DNA of 64,000 nucleotides. Origin: Tubulanus polymorphus (taxonomy: Eukaryota; Nemertea; Palaeonemertea; Tubulaniformes; Tubulanidae). The translations under genes and the position numbers were made by a program. Positions 42,401-53,000 of this stretch are shown here, piece by piece (positions within the stretch are counted from its first letter, which is position 1; each line of letters begins with the position of its first letter). The stretch lies in contig NC_134026.1 in NCBI RefSeq assembly GCF_964204645.1, positions 12,550,450-12,614,449 of the forward strand, read 5' to 3'. The notes beneath the pieces were generated by a model. The model searched no databases. It saw only the letters and a list, made by a program, of their open reading frames with translations, and was not told the DNA's origin.

Positions 42401-42785
42401 CTTTCTAACATTAAAACGATATTTATTAATATATAAAATTCCCCTCCCCGATAAGTTTTCACCCAAATTGTTAAGTAGTAGGTAAAAAATCCTCCAGAAA
42501 ACTTATTGAATTTTTGATTGAGCGTAGACCTAGTTTATTACTAGATATGGGTAAACGATTCAAAGTGAAACTGATCAAGTAGTTAGTTAGAGATATAATG
42601 TAGTTATGAAATCTATTGAATAAAAAACTACATTTTTCATGATACAATACAAGAAATAATGGGTATACTAGTAATATCAGAGTTTATATGTTTTTATATG
42701 TAAACTGAAGCTGTGATCACTGAACCGAAATTAAACTGAACTGAATTTAATTTACATGTAAGTCATAGTTAAATGGTTAAACCAC

Positions 42786-43028
42786 ATGGGACATATACTC
42801 GCGAATCATTATGAACTCATACATTGTTGTGGGCTTTTCTACCCTCTCGTAAAACATGGTGGCGTATACGGTAAAAATCCCCAAATATTCAAAGAAGGTA
42901 AAAATTTCCACTTGGTGATTTTCAAGAACATTTCAAAGCACGATGTTTCTCCAATTTTATTCATTTGCGATGAGACCGAAATATGTTTGAACTGCACAAT
43001 GAAATCTTTGGTTGGGATAAATTGTTAA
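42786..43028 (+). CDS. Unrecognised 80-codon ORF next to element D
   Basis: An open frame with several His, Cys and Phe (HILANHYELIHCCGLFY ... CDETEICLNCTM). Its inverted copy at 63452-63694 differs by a single residue, which follows simply from the duplication. No domain is recognised and no splice signal checked. Coding status uncertain. Confidence 0.25.
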   Translation: MGHILANHYELIHCCGLFYPLVKHGGVYGKNPQIFKEGKNFHLVIFKNISKHDVSPILFICDETEICLNCTMKSLVGINC

Positions 43029-43154
43029 ATAAACGACTTGAATAAAATAAATTATTGGAATTAACAATAATAAGGAAAGGCAGGAATAAATACTAATATA
43101 ACGTTACTTACTGTGCCAATCGTATGTTGACTGACAAAGTATACTATGGTTCAG

Positions 43155-43249
43155 TTCATACCAAAGGTCAAAGGGTCGAAAAATAAATATATCAAATTTA
43201 TTTTTCGACCCTTCAACCTTTGAGCTGAACCCCTATTATCCCTATTACT
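43155..43249. repeat. Palindromic terminus of element D
   Basis: TTCATACCAAAGGTCAAAGGGTCGAAAAATAAAT pairs with ATTTATTTTTCGACCCTTCAACCTTTGAGCTGAA, ending in CTATTATCCCTATTACT at 43249. The outermost AGTAATAGGG arm is missing. Inner sequence CTTAAAATATTCATATATATG follows, as in element C. Confidence 0.8.
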
Positions 43250-43319
43250 CTTAAAATATTCATATATATGAATATGAATAACTTCAAAAATCAATTTAAA
43301 TAAAGAATTTGATATTAAA

Positions 43320-43442
43320 ATGGAACCAAATAAGGAGTACTACTGTCCAACATGTAAAATCAATATAGATAAATCTCAAAAAGCAAGGCATAATATAACT
43401 AGAACACATTTAGAGAAAGGGAAACATCTTAATCAATTTTAA
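43320..43442 (+). CDS. Single zinc-finger peptide in the element terminus
   Basis: 40 codons with a complete stop. CPTC and two His (ARHNITRTH) form a C2H2 finger like the start of the polymerase gene at 20040. In this fragment it ends after the finger (EKGKHLNQF). Because the terminal repeats of element C include the beginning of this frame, the piece occurs at both element ends. Inverted copy at 63038-63160. Confidence 0.55.
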   Translation: MEPNKEYYCPTCKINIDKSQKARHNITRTHLEKGKHLNQF

Positions 43443-43460
43443 TAAAAATATGGATTATAA

Positions 43461-44129
43461 ATGGTGGAACAATCACAAACTATCAATATTCCCCATAAGA
43501 AATGTTCAAAATGTGAATTAGATAAATCATTATCAGAATATTATAATAAAAAAACTCAGAAAGATGGTAAGCAAAGTTATTGTAAAACTTGAAGTAAACT
43601 AAGTGACAAACAAAATTATAGAAATAATACTGAAACACGCAAAGATAAGATTAAGCAATATCAAGCAAATAATAGAGAATATTATAAAGAACTCAATGAA
43701 AATTATCAAAAAGAAAGGCGCCGAACAGATTTTAATTTTAAAATGAAACAATGTTTAAGATCTAAAATATCAAAATTATTCAGTAAAGCTAAACATCCAG
43801 TTACACTATCAAATTTGTTGGGTTGTACAGATGAATTCTTAAAATCATGGATTATATATCAGTTTGACGATAAAATGAATGAAAAAAACTATGGTGAATA
43901 CTTTCACATTGATCACGTGTTACCAATATCGAAATTTGATATGAATGATGAATACAATCAAAAGCTAATCTGGAATTGGAAAAACCTGAGACCTCTTGAA
44001 AAGAAGGAAAATATAAGGAAAGGAAATGAACTAGATTTTCAGTTGTATTTAGACCAGTTGGTTAGAGCAAAGACATTTGTTGAATTATGGAACTCAACAC
44101 ATAATGAAAAATACGTTGAATCTTTATAA
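43461..44129 (+). pseudogene. HNH endonuclease 1, fragment D
   Basis: ATG 43461 in GGATTATAAATG. The zinc ribbon (KCSKCELDKS ... YCKT) is followed by an in-frame TGA at 43591-43593, where the inverted copy at 62351-63019 has Cys. Beyond it the frame is open through the HNH core (HIDHVLPISKF, NLRPLEKKENI, KGN) to 44129. About 222 codons in the undamaged partner. It lies directly inside the element terminus after the zinc-finger peptide. Confidence 0.85.
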
Positions 44130-44139
44130 ACGCCCGATG

Positions 44140-44227
44140 ATACTCAGCCTGTATAACTGGTACTTAAAGTTCAAAAGAGAAGAGTCAAAAGAAAATGAGA
44201 TTATTAAAAGAATTCTAAAATGTTAAT
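44140..44227 (+). pseudogene. Remnant of the DNA polymerase B C-terminus
   Basis: Reads (Y)NWYLKFKREESKENEIIKRIL, clearly like the end of the polymerase at 26130-26205 (LRFKREETKENEIMKRIL). It sits between two HNH genes, with no other polymerase sequence nearby. The inverted copy is at about 62262-62345. Confidence 0.7.
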
Positions 44228-44254
44228 CAATTTTAATAAAAATATATATCATAA

Positions 44255-44958
44255 ATGGAAAGTACACAAACTATCAATATAAACAATAATACTGGGGTTA
44301 TAAATATTCACCATAAGATATGTTATAAGTGTAAAATAAATAAATCATCAGCAGAATATTACAAAGATAAATATTCTAAAGGTGGTATACGAAATATTTG
44401 TAAAACTTGTCGTAAACTATATAATAAACAATATCAAGTGAATAATTCAGAAAAATGTAATGAAAAAATAGACGTTGGTGAGCTAATAATCCTGAATATT
44501 TTTATGAACATCAAAATAATTACCAAAATGAAAGTTATAAAACAGATTTTAATTTTAAATTGAAACAATGTTTGAGAATTAGATTATCACATTTATTCAG
44601 TAAAGATAAACACTCAGTTACACTATCTTATTTGCTAGATTGTTCAGATAAATTTCTAAAATCATGGATTATATTTCAGTTTGATGATAAAATGAATATA
44701 AATAATAATGTTGAATATTTCCACATTGATCATGTGTTACCAATATCTAAATTTGACATGAATGATGATTATAATCAGAAATTAATATGGAATTGGAAGA
44801 ATCTAAGACCATTTGAAAAGAAGGAAAATATTAGGAAAGGAAATAAACTTGATATGAAATTATATTTGGAGCATTTAGATAAAGCAAGGAAATTTATTGA
44901 ATTATGGAATAGTGATCCAAATAATGAACAATACGTTGAGTCTTTGATAAGTGGTTAA
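44255..44958 (+). pseudogene. HNH endonuclease 2, fragment D
   Basis: The zinc-ribbon part 44255-44563 starts in ATCATAAATG and has KICYKCKINKS ... CKTCRKLYNKQY. A frame shift near 44490 leads to the open HNH part 44560-44958 (HIDHVLPISKF, NLRPFEKKENI, KGNKLD). Same fold as the other copies, about 60-70% alike by eye. It is followed by the conserved noncoding block at 44991. Confidence 0.85.
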
Positions 44959-45180
44959 AGAATAGTTTACAGGAATTTAATATAGAGGATCCGAAATGGC
45001 TTATCTGGACGGTTATAGTTACCGCTCGTTTAGATTGACAAAAGTAGAAAGGTATTAAATAGAATTTAAATGATATATATTAAAAAAAACAATAACTTCA
45101 ACTATATAGTGAATTCTATTATATTTTTATTCAAAATCTATTATTTCTTTTCAAAAAGGGAATACTTTATATTTTAAATC
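44653..45180. repeat. 520-bp direct repeat flanking a MULE insertion (left copy)
   Basis: The same sequence recurs at 46931-47455 with few changes, covering the 3' half of the HNH gene and the noncoding block downstream. The MULE block lies between. The left copy ends in TTTATATTTTAAATCA and then foreign sequence starts. This is far longer than a MULE target duplication, so a larger duplication is involved. Confidence 0.75.
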
Positions 45181-45230
45181 ATTGTTTCAGTAAATTGCAA
45201 AATATTATGAGTTAATGTTAAATTCACCCA

Positions 45231-46028
45231 TCATCCTAAAAATCGCATATTTTCTCCGATACCACGCAACAATTCCCCAAGATTTTTCACCCTATTATTA
45301 TAGTCCACGCATAGATTTCGCAATCGAATTTGTAATTGTACATATTTTTGGAAAACACGCTTAGTTGGATTATTTCCAAGATTGTTCTGTGCAGTCATCA
45401 TCTCTACAGATGCATTGTCCTGCTGGAATCCTTTAATGGTGCGCCAGATAGAAGGATGATGATGTCCTATAATGTTGTAGAACTTGTTATTCCACGACTC
45501 ACAAATATTATTAGTTCTAGCATCGTTAGTTAATGTTGCTTCGCGGACGTTCCAAATTGATGGTTCGTACATTGGCGGTACTTTTCGGAGTCTGACTATC
45601 CCGTTCGGGGAGCTAACTGGTCGCCAAGATCCATTTACGTAAGTTGAATTAAAATAGTCCAGAAGTTCAATTACCTCATCAGGGACGTTTTCGAGGAGAT
45701 ACGCCAATCCAGCAGGTACATCATCTACTGGCAAAAATGCTAAGCCATCAAGCATCCCCACAAATAATTGAAATTCGGCATTTTCTCGATAGTGTTGAGA
45801 TAAACCAAGTGATTGTATTTTGCGCCATGTCGATTGCGTAAGATGAAAGAAACATCCTTTTACATTCACACGGTTATTAAAAGCAACGTTAATGGCTTGC
45901 TGTACTGCTCCCTCGTAGTCCAGCATGATGGTTTCTGGTTCTAGATATAGATTTCGCTCCTGGCAATCATTCATTAGAATACGTAGCATATCTTCATAGG
46001 TCCCCTGATCTTTCTTCATTAGTAACAA
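45231..46028 (-). pseudogene. MULE transposase, catalytic region
   Basis: 265 codons. It has the second-acid region (LDYEGAVQQAI), the CxxH-type core GCFFHLTQSTWRKIQ, and a later Glu-containing NNICESWNNKF, as expected for the MULE DDE transposase. The C-terminal part is helical and basic. The upstream (46028-46418) coding sequence carrying the first catalytic Asp is full of stops, so the gene is inactive. Confidence 0.8.
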
Positions 46029-46417
46029 TAAGCAACAGATATTGATGTACCACCAAATTGAATTCGAATTACATAAATTTGCTCGAAAAGTGAAGGGGCC
46101 ATACTAAAATTGCCATCTATAAACATGACTTGGATGAAGCTAGTTTTCGAAGTCCATCATCGCTAGAAAATATAATTCTTCTTCCTTGCTCTTCATTATC
46201 ATGAAGGAGAAATCTGTCGGCAGCTTCTTCTCCAGATGTCGCAGCCCATTTTCCGTCTATTCTCAATTCTCGTAGTAAATCTGGCTCTTTAGGATAATTC
46301 TTTCTACGTTCACGGCGGATACTTTTCTTACAGGCTTCTTCATTTGCAAGACGGGCTTTTACATTGACATCGGTTATCTTTTTATAAGACTTCAGTGAAA
46401 ATCTGTACTGGTTTATT

Positions 46418-46681
46418 TCAACTTTCTTCAGCCAATCTCTTCATTTCATTTCTAGATTTAGAAATATCTACAGTTGTCTGGTCTGCAATGTGATTATGCT
46501 CTCCAGTTTCTCTTGTGGATTCTTCAACAACGTCAGTAATAACACATCCCTTGCATTTCGTAGTTCTGCTTCTTATACAATTCCATCGAATCTGTCTTGC
46601 TGTAGAATATTGTTTCAAGTACATGTAACCATTTAAACACAACTTCAAACCACCTCTAGACGTTTTGATAAATTCAGCCAT
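46418..46681 (-). pseudogene. FLYWCH zinc finger of the MULE
   Basis: 87 codons. GYMYLKQ, then WNCIRSRTTKCKGCVI, then HNH (GEHNHIAD) fit the FLYWCH finger (Trp-x-Cys ... Cys ... His-x-His). In animal MULEs this DNA-binding finger precedes the transposase domain, as here. The link to the downstream part is broken by stops. Confidence 0.8.
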
Positions 46682-46931
46682 AGCAATATTATCTTCTCTG
46701 TATCTGATTGTGATATGCCCTAATCTCTGAATTTCTGCCTGTTATATAGTTTTTGGTTGATTGTTGATAAGAGTTCAGTGTAATTAGAACGCAGCTGATA
46801 TATAATCACAATTAGACATTAATTAATGATAAGAGTTCATAACAAATTAGTTTCAATTAGTTAAAACAGGTGTTAAGTTTTCAATCTTTTAAGTGAACAC
46901 ATTCCAGTATTTATAGTCACAGTAAATGTAT

Positions 46932-47240
46932 TAATTTCTAAAATCATGGATTATATTTCAGTTTGATGGTGAAATGAATATAAATAATAATGGTGAATAT
47001 TTCCACATTGATCATGTGTTACCAATATCTAAATTTGACATGAATGATGATTATAATCAGAAATTAATATGGAATTGGAAGAATCTAAGACCATTTGAAA
47101 AGAAGGAAAATATTAGGAAAGGAAATAAACTTGATATGAAATTATATTTTGAGCAATTAGATAAAGCAAGGAAATTTATTGAATCATGGAATAGTGATCC
47201 AAATAATGAACAATACGTTGAGTCTTTGATAAGTGGTTAA
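46932..47240 (+). pseudogene. HNH endonuclease, C-terminal fragment (right copy of the direct repeat)
   Basis: Begins inside the gene at the same codon as the left repeat copy (SWIIFQFD) and continues open to 47240 with HIDHVLPISKF and NLRPFEKKENI. A few residues differ from 44560-44958 (for example FEQ for LEH). It lacks the N-terminal zinc ribbon and half of the linker. Confidence 0.8.
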
Positions 47241-47573
47241 AGAATAGTTTACAGGAATATAATATCGAGGGTCCGAAATGACTTATCTGGACGGTTATAG
47301 TTACCGCTCATTCAAAAGTAGAAAGGTATTAAATACAATTTAAATGATATATATTAAAAAAACAATTACTTCAACTATATAGTGAATTCTATTATATTTT
47401 CATTCAAAATCTATTATTTCTTTTCAAAAAGGGAATACTTTATATTTTGATAAGATTTGAATAGAAATTCTTTAACTTTAACTAACCTAGTCAATTTAGT
47501 ATTAACCTAAAGAGTAACTAGTATCATTTGAAGGATAAGTATAATATATTTTTCGCTTTTTTCACTAATATAA

Positions 47574-48165
47574 ATGTCAAAGAAATCGAGTAAAAATAAT
47601 ATTGATATTGAAAAGACATTTGAAGATTTAGTTATTACAGATAATAATGATACAGTAGTTACTAATTGTATTCAAAATAATAATATTGATCATAAATACT
47701 ATTTAAAATGTAAGCATCATCTAGAATTATTAATTGCCAGCGGAAAGTGTAACGAATTCCTAAATAGAATTATAACTTTTCAAGAATTAGATAATACGAA
47801 ACCAGATAAAGTAATAAAATATTTCAAAATATACGAAGAAGCTAGATTAGCTCGAATAAACGATTCTATAAGTGATGGAATAGATGTTACTCTAAGTTAT
47901 GTAACCGGATAATACCAATTGATGATGAAAATAAATTATATAGTGATTTAAGAAATATATAAAAATTATTTAGTTATGACAGAATTACAAAAATGGGTTG
48001 GATACGCTTCATTCCGATTAGGATATTAATTTCTACTGGCGTAATAATATTTTCTAATTTCAAACCTAGAGTAAATAAACCAGATAAAATCGAATCAGAT
48101 AATAAATCAGATAATATCGAAACAGATATTGAATCAGAACAAAAATTAAGTAAAATAAATGAGTG
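47574..48165 (+). pseudogene. Element membrane protein (MSKK-type), fragment D
   Basis: 112 codons are open from ATG 47574 (CTAATATAAATG), giving the best view of the N-terminus: Lys/Ser-rich start, then the acidic ENTF-like and CKHHLELLIASGK stretches. After 47912 the frame is broken near 47888, 47955 and 48020, and the hydrophobic segment region is partly deleted. It runs rightward here, opposite to the integrase fragment that follows. Confidence 0.65.
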
Positions 48166-48462
48166 ATGATATTAAGAAGAAGCCTAGATCTGAAAAACAA
48201 ATTAAATGGGCAAGGGAATTAGGTAAAAGATCTTCAAAGAGCTAAGAAAAAGAAATAAGTGATAGAAATGAACCACAGAAATTATCTGATATTAATTCGA
48301 ATGATAATTTATCTGATTCTTCTAATACTGGAAGAAATAATTACTTATATATTACAATTGCAGTAATTAATCGCAGTAATTGTATTCTCTGGTGTTATAT
48401 ATAAATATAAATCTAAATCGATAGTAGTGATGATTATAAACCTATTATACCAGAAAATAAAA
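48159..48462 (+). pseudogene. Element membrane protein (SEKQ-type), fragment D, broken
   Basis: ATG 48159 in TAAAATAAATG. The basic start (KKKPRSEKQIKWARELGKR) is intact; a deletion near 48238 and stops near 48395-48420 disrupt the rest. It ends near KPIIPENK, where the sequence switches abruptly to leftward integrase sequence. Confidence 0.65.
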
Positions 48463-49240
48463 TGTTTTCGATATTTAGATATTCTAACATGTTGACCAAT
48501 TTTAAATTTAGGTTCTCCAAAATCATGTGTAACAAATGCACCATATAGATTATTCCAAACTATTTCTGAATTATCTTATTTTATAGCTTGTATGGGTTTC
48601 ATATTTATAGAACTATGTTTAGAATTATTACAACCTTTCACTAAATCATCTAACACATCGATATATTTATAAAATAAAATATTTCCACATTCTAGATTTC
48701 AATGTTTTATTAAACCTTTCTATAATAGATGCTTTTTTATCTGAATGTGTTGAAAAATATTCTACATCGCTATCAGATAATAATTTTTTGAAATGTTTAT
48801 TATAAAATTCCTTACCTTCATCAAATTGTATCTTATCTGGAATAGCTTCTTTGAATATATTTTTAAAAGCATTAGTAACTTCTATACCAGTTTTATTTTT
48901 GATTGGTATACTCCATGCGTATCTACTGAATATATCTATATCATTTAATATCCAGAAATATCCTTTGTTGTGTTCTTCTAAGTTCTTCATGTCAATTAAA
49001 TCTGCTTGCCATTGTTGATCAATATATCAAACCATAACTTTTCTTGTCAAATAATTTTTATCCATTTTCTTATGGATTTGATATGTTGGTTGATTTTGTA
49101 ACCATAATCTTAGTTCACTATATTTTATATTTTCTTTATCAGATTTAATTTTATCCCATAATTCTGAAACACTAGAATATGATACTTCACTCTCTGGGTT
49201 ATAATTTAACATAAATCTCTTAAATATTGTTCTTTTTTCA
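48463..49240 (-). pseudogene. Integrase fragment, leftward, joined head-on to fragment D
   Basis: The pieces 49212-49027 (N-terminal) and 48990-48667 (catalytic core with DEGKEF and IIERFNK) are open; a stop near 49026 and a deletion near 48672 separate them. The downstream linker remains to about 48470, and the chromodomain is missing. The junction at about 48462 joins this leftward piece to the rightward membrane gene. Confidence 0.8.
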
Positions 49241-49243
49241 TCT

Positions 49244-49439
49244 TATTTTAATCCATTAATAATAATCTTGGTTTATTTTCAATGACTTTATCATTTGACT
49301 TATTTTCTGGTATAATAGGTTTATCATTATCATCATCTTTATTATTAAATTTGAATTTAGATTTATATATTACACCAGAGAATATAATAACTGTGATTAA
49401 CCCAATTGTAATAGATAAGTAATTATTTCTTCCAGTACT
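49244..49439 (-). pseudogene. Element membrane protein (SEKQ-type), C-terminal fragment
   Basis: The tail (ends KPRLLLMD) and hydrophobic segment are recognisable just upstream of the integrase fragment. It is cut at about 49439 where the LINE 3' region begins. Confidence 0.6.
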
Positions 49440-49993
49440 TGCTGACTTTCGTCGAAAACCCTCTTGTAATTCTGTTGATTGTTATTATTATTATTTACAT
49501 ATTTTCCACTTTTTTTCATCACATAAAATTCATCTCTCGGATTCGACAACTGACAGCTACTAAACGGAATGCTGAATTCTGAGAGAAATATAACAGATTT
49601 TTCTTCGCGTAGATTCTATCAATGCACTCTCCATCCTATTTTAAACTTAAAATTACATTCAGACAGCTAACACCGGTGGAAATATACTACCCCAGTGATC
49701 GGCTATCGGAATGTCCCTTCAGGTGTTCCGTACTCCTGCATACGGTATACCTGAATACACCGATGAAACGATAATACGTCCAAGGAATGCTCCAATATCG
49801 GGTCCAAGTCCAAGAGTTTACGAGGCGGCGTTCGCGAGTCTTCTTCTTCTTCTTTAGAGCAATGTGGAGGACCCGTAGTTGAGCATTGTCCCACAGCGTT
49901 TGTCAGCGATGCTCGGACTGGATATCAGTTACGGTTAAAATTCAAATATGTAGAGTTAAAAAAAGAAAACAATGTTGGCTGAGTAGGTGACAT

Positions 49994-50365
49994 CTATTTG
50001 GAGCTCCACTGCCGGAGGAGCGCAGCCTTGAATGCATCTGCTAAGGACGAAGCACATATCTCTTCTGGTACACTATTCCATAGACGGATAGTTGACGGGA
50101 AAAAGGAGTGAAGCTTCACGTTGGTCCTCGTATGATGTACCATCAGTCTATGTGCTACCTTTGTGCTTCGTCTTGCTGGTGTGATGATGCTATCGTCCAC
50201 CTTGATGTCGATAGGTCCATTGATGATTTTGTACATCATCGTGGCCTTGTTAACATTTCTGCGAGTCTGAAGAGTGTCAAGATCGAGGCGTTGGACTAAT
50301 TCAGTAGCGCTTGAAGAACGACTGAAATTACGATTAATTCTTCTGGAAGCATGACGTTGAGTCAT
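49994..50365 (-). pseudogene. LINE C-terminal domain
   Basis: 123 codons. It has the typical end of CR1/L2-like ORF2: DTLQTRRNVNKATMMYKIIN, then HSFFPSTIRLWNSVPEEI and a short basic tail. The upstream part (50365-50600) is in other frames, so the ORF is interrupted. Confidence 0.8.
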
Positions 50366-50604
50366 CTCAAGTTCGTTGATGAGCTTTGTTTGGTATGGGC
50401 TCCAAACTGTAGAGGCGTATTCAACGATAGGTCGAGTGAGCGTCTTGTAACACTGAATGTGAGCTTGAGTTGAGCAGCCTTTCAGGTTCCTGTGGACTAA
50501 GGCGCTCGCTCTGTTGGCTTTTGCTGCTATTGCTTGTATGTGATCACCCCAGGTTAAGTTCTTGTTGAATACTAGCCCAAGGTATTTAGCCTTGTCAACT
50601 TGAT

Positions 50605-52051
50605 CTAGGGGTTGACCGTGCAGATGTTACGTAGATACAATCGGTTTCTTGCGCTGTGTAATGGTGATGGAATGGCATTTCTTGACATTGAACCCCATTT
50701 GCCATCGTTTCTCCCGTTCACCCAGTTTAGTGAGATCGTTTTGGAGGCGCTCAGTGTCTGACAGAGTTTTAATTCGTTCATACAGTATCGTGTCATCAGC
50801 GAACAGACGTACTACGCATTGGGTATCGTTTCCCAACTCATTGATGTAGATCAAAAACAATGTGGGCCCAAGCCTTGTGGCACACCTGATGTCACAGGTC
50901 CAATATCAGAGTATTTACTTTCTACTAGCACCTGTTGAGTTCTATTGGACAAGAAGTTCTCGATCCATGTCAATGTTCTGTCGCGTATGCCATAGTAGTT
51001 GAGCTTTACACCGAGGCGCAGATGGGGCACGGGGCACTTTATCGAATGCCTTCGAAAAGTCCAATAATATGGCATCAGTTTGTAGACCAGAGTCAATAGT
51101 TGTGCTAAAATCATCGGTTGTAAGAATCAGTTGATTCTCGCAGGAACGGTTTTTACGGAAACCGTGTTGCCCATCGGTGAGAATTTGGTGAGTCTCAAAG
51201 TGTTTTGTTATTTCACTCCTGATGATGTGTTCTAGCAACTTGGAACATATTGATGTAAGTGAGACTGGTCGATAGTTTTCTGGTTGACTCCTATTACCTG
51301 CTTTGAAGATTGGCTGCACAGAGGCGTGTTTCCAAATTTCTGGTATTTCACCGGTACGTAACGATTCGTTAAACAGTAGACAGACGGCCGGAGCTATTTC
51401 TTGCGCTACGGCTTGAAGGATACGACCTGGAATATTGTCTGGTCCACATGTTTTTCTTGGGTTGATTTTATTCAACAGGCAGTATACCCCATGACTGGAT
51501 ACTTGTATATCCGGCATCGCTGGGTAGGGGCTTTCTCCAAGTGACGGAATGTTTGAGGTATCTTCTTTTGTGAAGACTGAGCAGAACTGATTATTCAATA
51601 TGTTGCTCTTCGCTGAACTATCACTGAAGGTAATGCCACTGCTTGTAAGAGGAGCGACACCAGTCATGTCAGTTTTCCTGCTTTTTATGTATTTCCATAT
51701 GCGCTTAGAGCTGCTATCACTGGTGAGCATTTCTGCAATGTACTTGTGATAAGCAGTCCGATTTGCCTTCCTAGTTTCGCGTTTTAGTCTACGGTATCGT
51801 CTTTCTGATCGTTTTGATTTGGATGTTTTGGCTTTTTTCCAAGCTCTGGCTTTACGACGGGAAAGCTTTTTGAGTTCGTGATTTATCCATGGTTGGTGGA
51901 ATTTTGTCGATGTAGTCGTCGTTGGGACATGATCTTTTTGAATTTTGAGTAGGTGATTTTGCAGTTCGATCCACTTGGTATTGATTGGTGCTTCTGAGGT
52001 CGAATGACGAGTGCAGAAGTCATGTGTGAATCTAGTGGTATCTGTTCTCAT
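50605..52051 (-). pseudogene. LINE reverse transcriptase
   Basis: The main open frame is 52051-50942 (369 aa), then frame changes near 51030 and 50860. RT motifs in order: GPDNIPGRILQ, ENYRPVSLTSICSKLLEHII, GFRKNRSCENQL, ILLDFSKAFDKVPR (first catalytic Asp), the SGVPQG segment at about 50870, and RLFADDTILY with the catalytic Asp pair at about 50800. A basic N-terminal region (RRKARAWKKAK) precedes RT. Frame shifts mean it is inactive. Confidence 0.9.
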
Positions 52052-52175
52052 TTCATCGAATTTGGCTTTTTTCCATACGCTGACTGTACGAGGATGATTG
52101 GTTCGTTTTTACAGTCGATCTCTAAACGGACAAATACTGCCTCTGATGGAGTGTTTATCTGGATCTCCTGTGAGA

Positions 52176-52406
52176 TTAATAGTTTTTTGATCGCGACAAG
52201 GACGCGCCATATTCATCATGCCTGTCCTTGCGGTAGACGTCGTAACCTTCCGGGAAAATTTCGGCGTTATGTATCTCTGGCTTTAACCAGGTTTCAGAAC
52301 CAAGGATTATGTCAGGATCAGTGTACGTGGTTAGATTCCAAAGTTCGGTTTTTTTGGGCGGATGCTCTGAAAGTTGATCACTAGTGTTCGCGTCGTCGCG
52401 TTGCAT
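52176..52406 (-). pseudogene. LINE AP-endonuclease, N-terminal fragment
   Basis: 76 codons. DPDIILGSETWLKPEI and the GYDVYRKDR stretch are the first strands of the APE domain, including the catalytic Glu-Thr. The frame then ends and most of the domain is deleted before RT at 52051. Confidence 0.75.
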
Positions 52407-52975
52407 TTCACCGCTACTGGGTTACGCGAAGAGGTGCCACATGACGATGATGGGCTATGCAAGTTCGAAAAGCTATCCTGGGTTTCAAGAATATTTTGTG
52501 TTCCTCTGAGCATAATCGGTGACGAGGCATGTACTGGTGTACCCAACTGCTGCGACGAGGTGTTACCATCAGTGTCAAGAGACGAGGTCCTAGATATATC
52601 AAGAAGTGATGGGTGGCTGATATTCAGCGATTCAGTCGCTGTGGTTGTGAATAAAGTAGATGAAAAGTTCGGTGTACCGCATATGTAACATGTCCACAAT
52701 GAGGTGGACGTCTCAAGTTCATATAGCTGGTCAGACATGCCAACACAGTTTGTATGGAACCATAGGTTACATATGTCGCAAGCAATCCCTTTCTGCGTCC
52801 ACTGCACTGCCTTCGTGCACACTCCGCACGGGTATTTTGGTGTACGCGGGCCAGGATTGGGTTGAATATCGTGTGCTATCATCAACATAAGCAGGACGAC
52901 TAGGCCTATGCGCCACCATTGTGCAGGATGCCACCTAATAATGTCGATATATATGTAGAAGGATGGAAATGGCAT
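52331..52975 (-). CDS. LINE N-terminal protein with 2A-like peptide and PHD-like finger
   Basis: 214 codons. A hydrophobic stretch at 22-34 leads into DIQPNPGP at residues 36-43, the signature end of 2A-like ribosome-skipping peptides (usually D-V/I-E-x-N-P-G-P; Gln replaces Glu here). A PHD-like finger follows at about 50-98 (CGVC, CDIC, WFHTNC, CYIC), then a Ser/Thr-rich linker. Known: 2A-like sequences occur at the N-terminus of several invertebrate CR1-type LINEs, where they may also act as signal sequences. The C-terminal part reads into the endonuclease in another frame. Confidence 0.75.
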   Translation of the reverse strand: MPFPSFYIYIDIIRWHPAQWWRIGLVVLLMLMIAHDIQPNPGPRTPKYPCGVCTKAVQWTQKGIACDICNLWFHTNCVGMSDQLYELETSTSLWTCYICGTPNFSSTLFTTTATESLNISHPSLLDISRTSSLDTDGNTSSQQLGTPVHASSPIMLRGTQNILETQDSFSNLHSPSSSCGTSSRNPVAVKCNATTRTLVINFQSIRPKKPNFGI

Positions 52976-53000
52976 TTTGATTTGATTGTTATTGTTTTTT

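Larger units (their letters stand above)
38915..42480. repeat. Repeated host unit X (arm 1)
   Basis: 39503-39660 and 40976-42400 are found in reverse order at about 53690-55085 with moderate divergence. The unit holds the 109-bp minisatellite and a region with a short ORF conserved in both copies (41301-41492; 54389-54571). No gene with a recognisable domain. It is probably an unclassified dispersed repeat or an inverted segmental duplication. Confidence 0.6.
42479..44694. repeat. Segmental duplication, copy 1 (inverted partner 61787-64000)
   Basis: Position for position the reverse complement of 61787-64000 with very few differences. It spans flanking host sequence, the element terminus and two HNH genes. 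The partner probably continues beyond the window. High identity compared with the older element copies implies a recent event. Confidence 0.85.
45181..46930 (-). mobile_element. MULE DNA transposon (internal part)
   Basis: About 1.75 kb of higher GC than the surrounding element, with leftward transposase and FLYWCH sequences. Ends are not defined by clear inverted repeats. It splits fragment D between two copies of a 520-bp repeat. Confidence 0.65.
49440..53000 (-). mobile_element. CR1-like LINE with internal deletion
   Basis: Leftward non-LTR retrotransposon. The 5' part encodes a zinc-finger protein, then an endonuclease fragment, reverse transcriptase and the C-terminal domain. The 3' end is marked by (ATT/AAT)n at 49479-49497. 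Most of the endonuclease is missing between about 52176 and 52051. It sits at the broken edge of fragment D. Confidence 0.8.
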
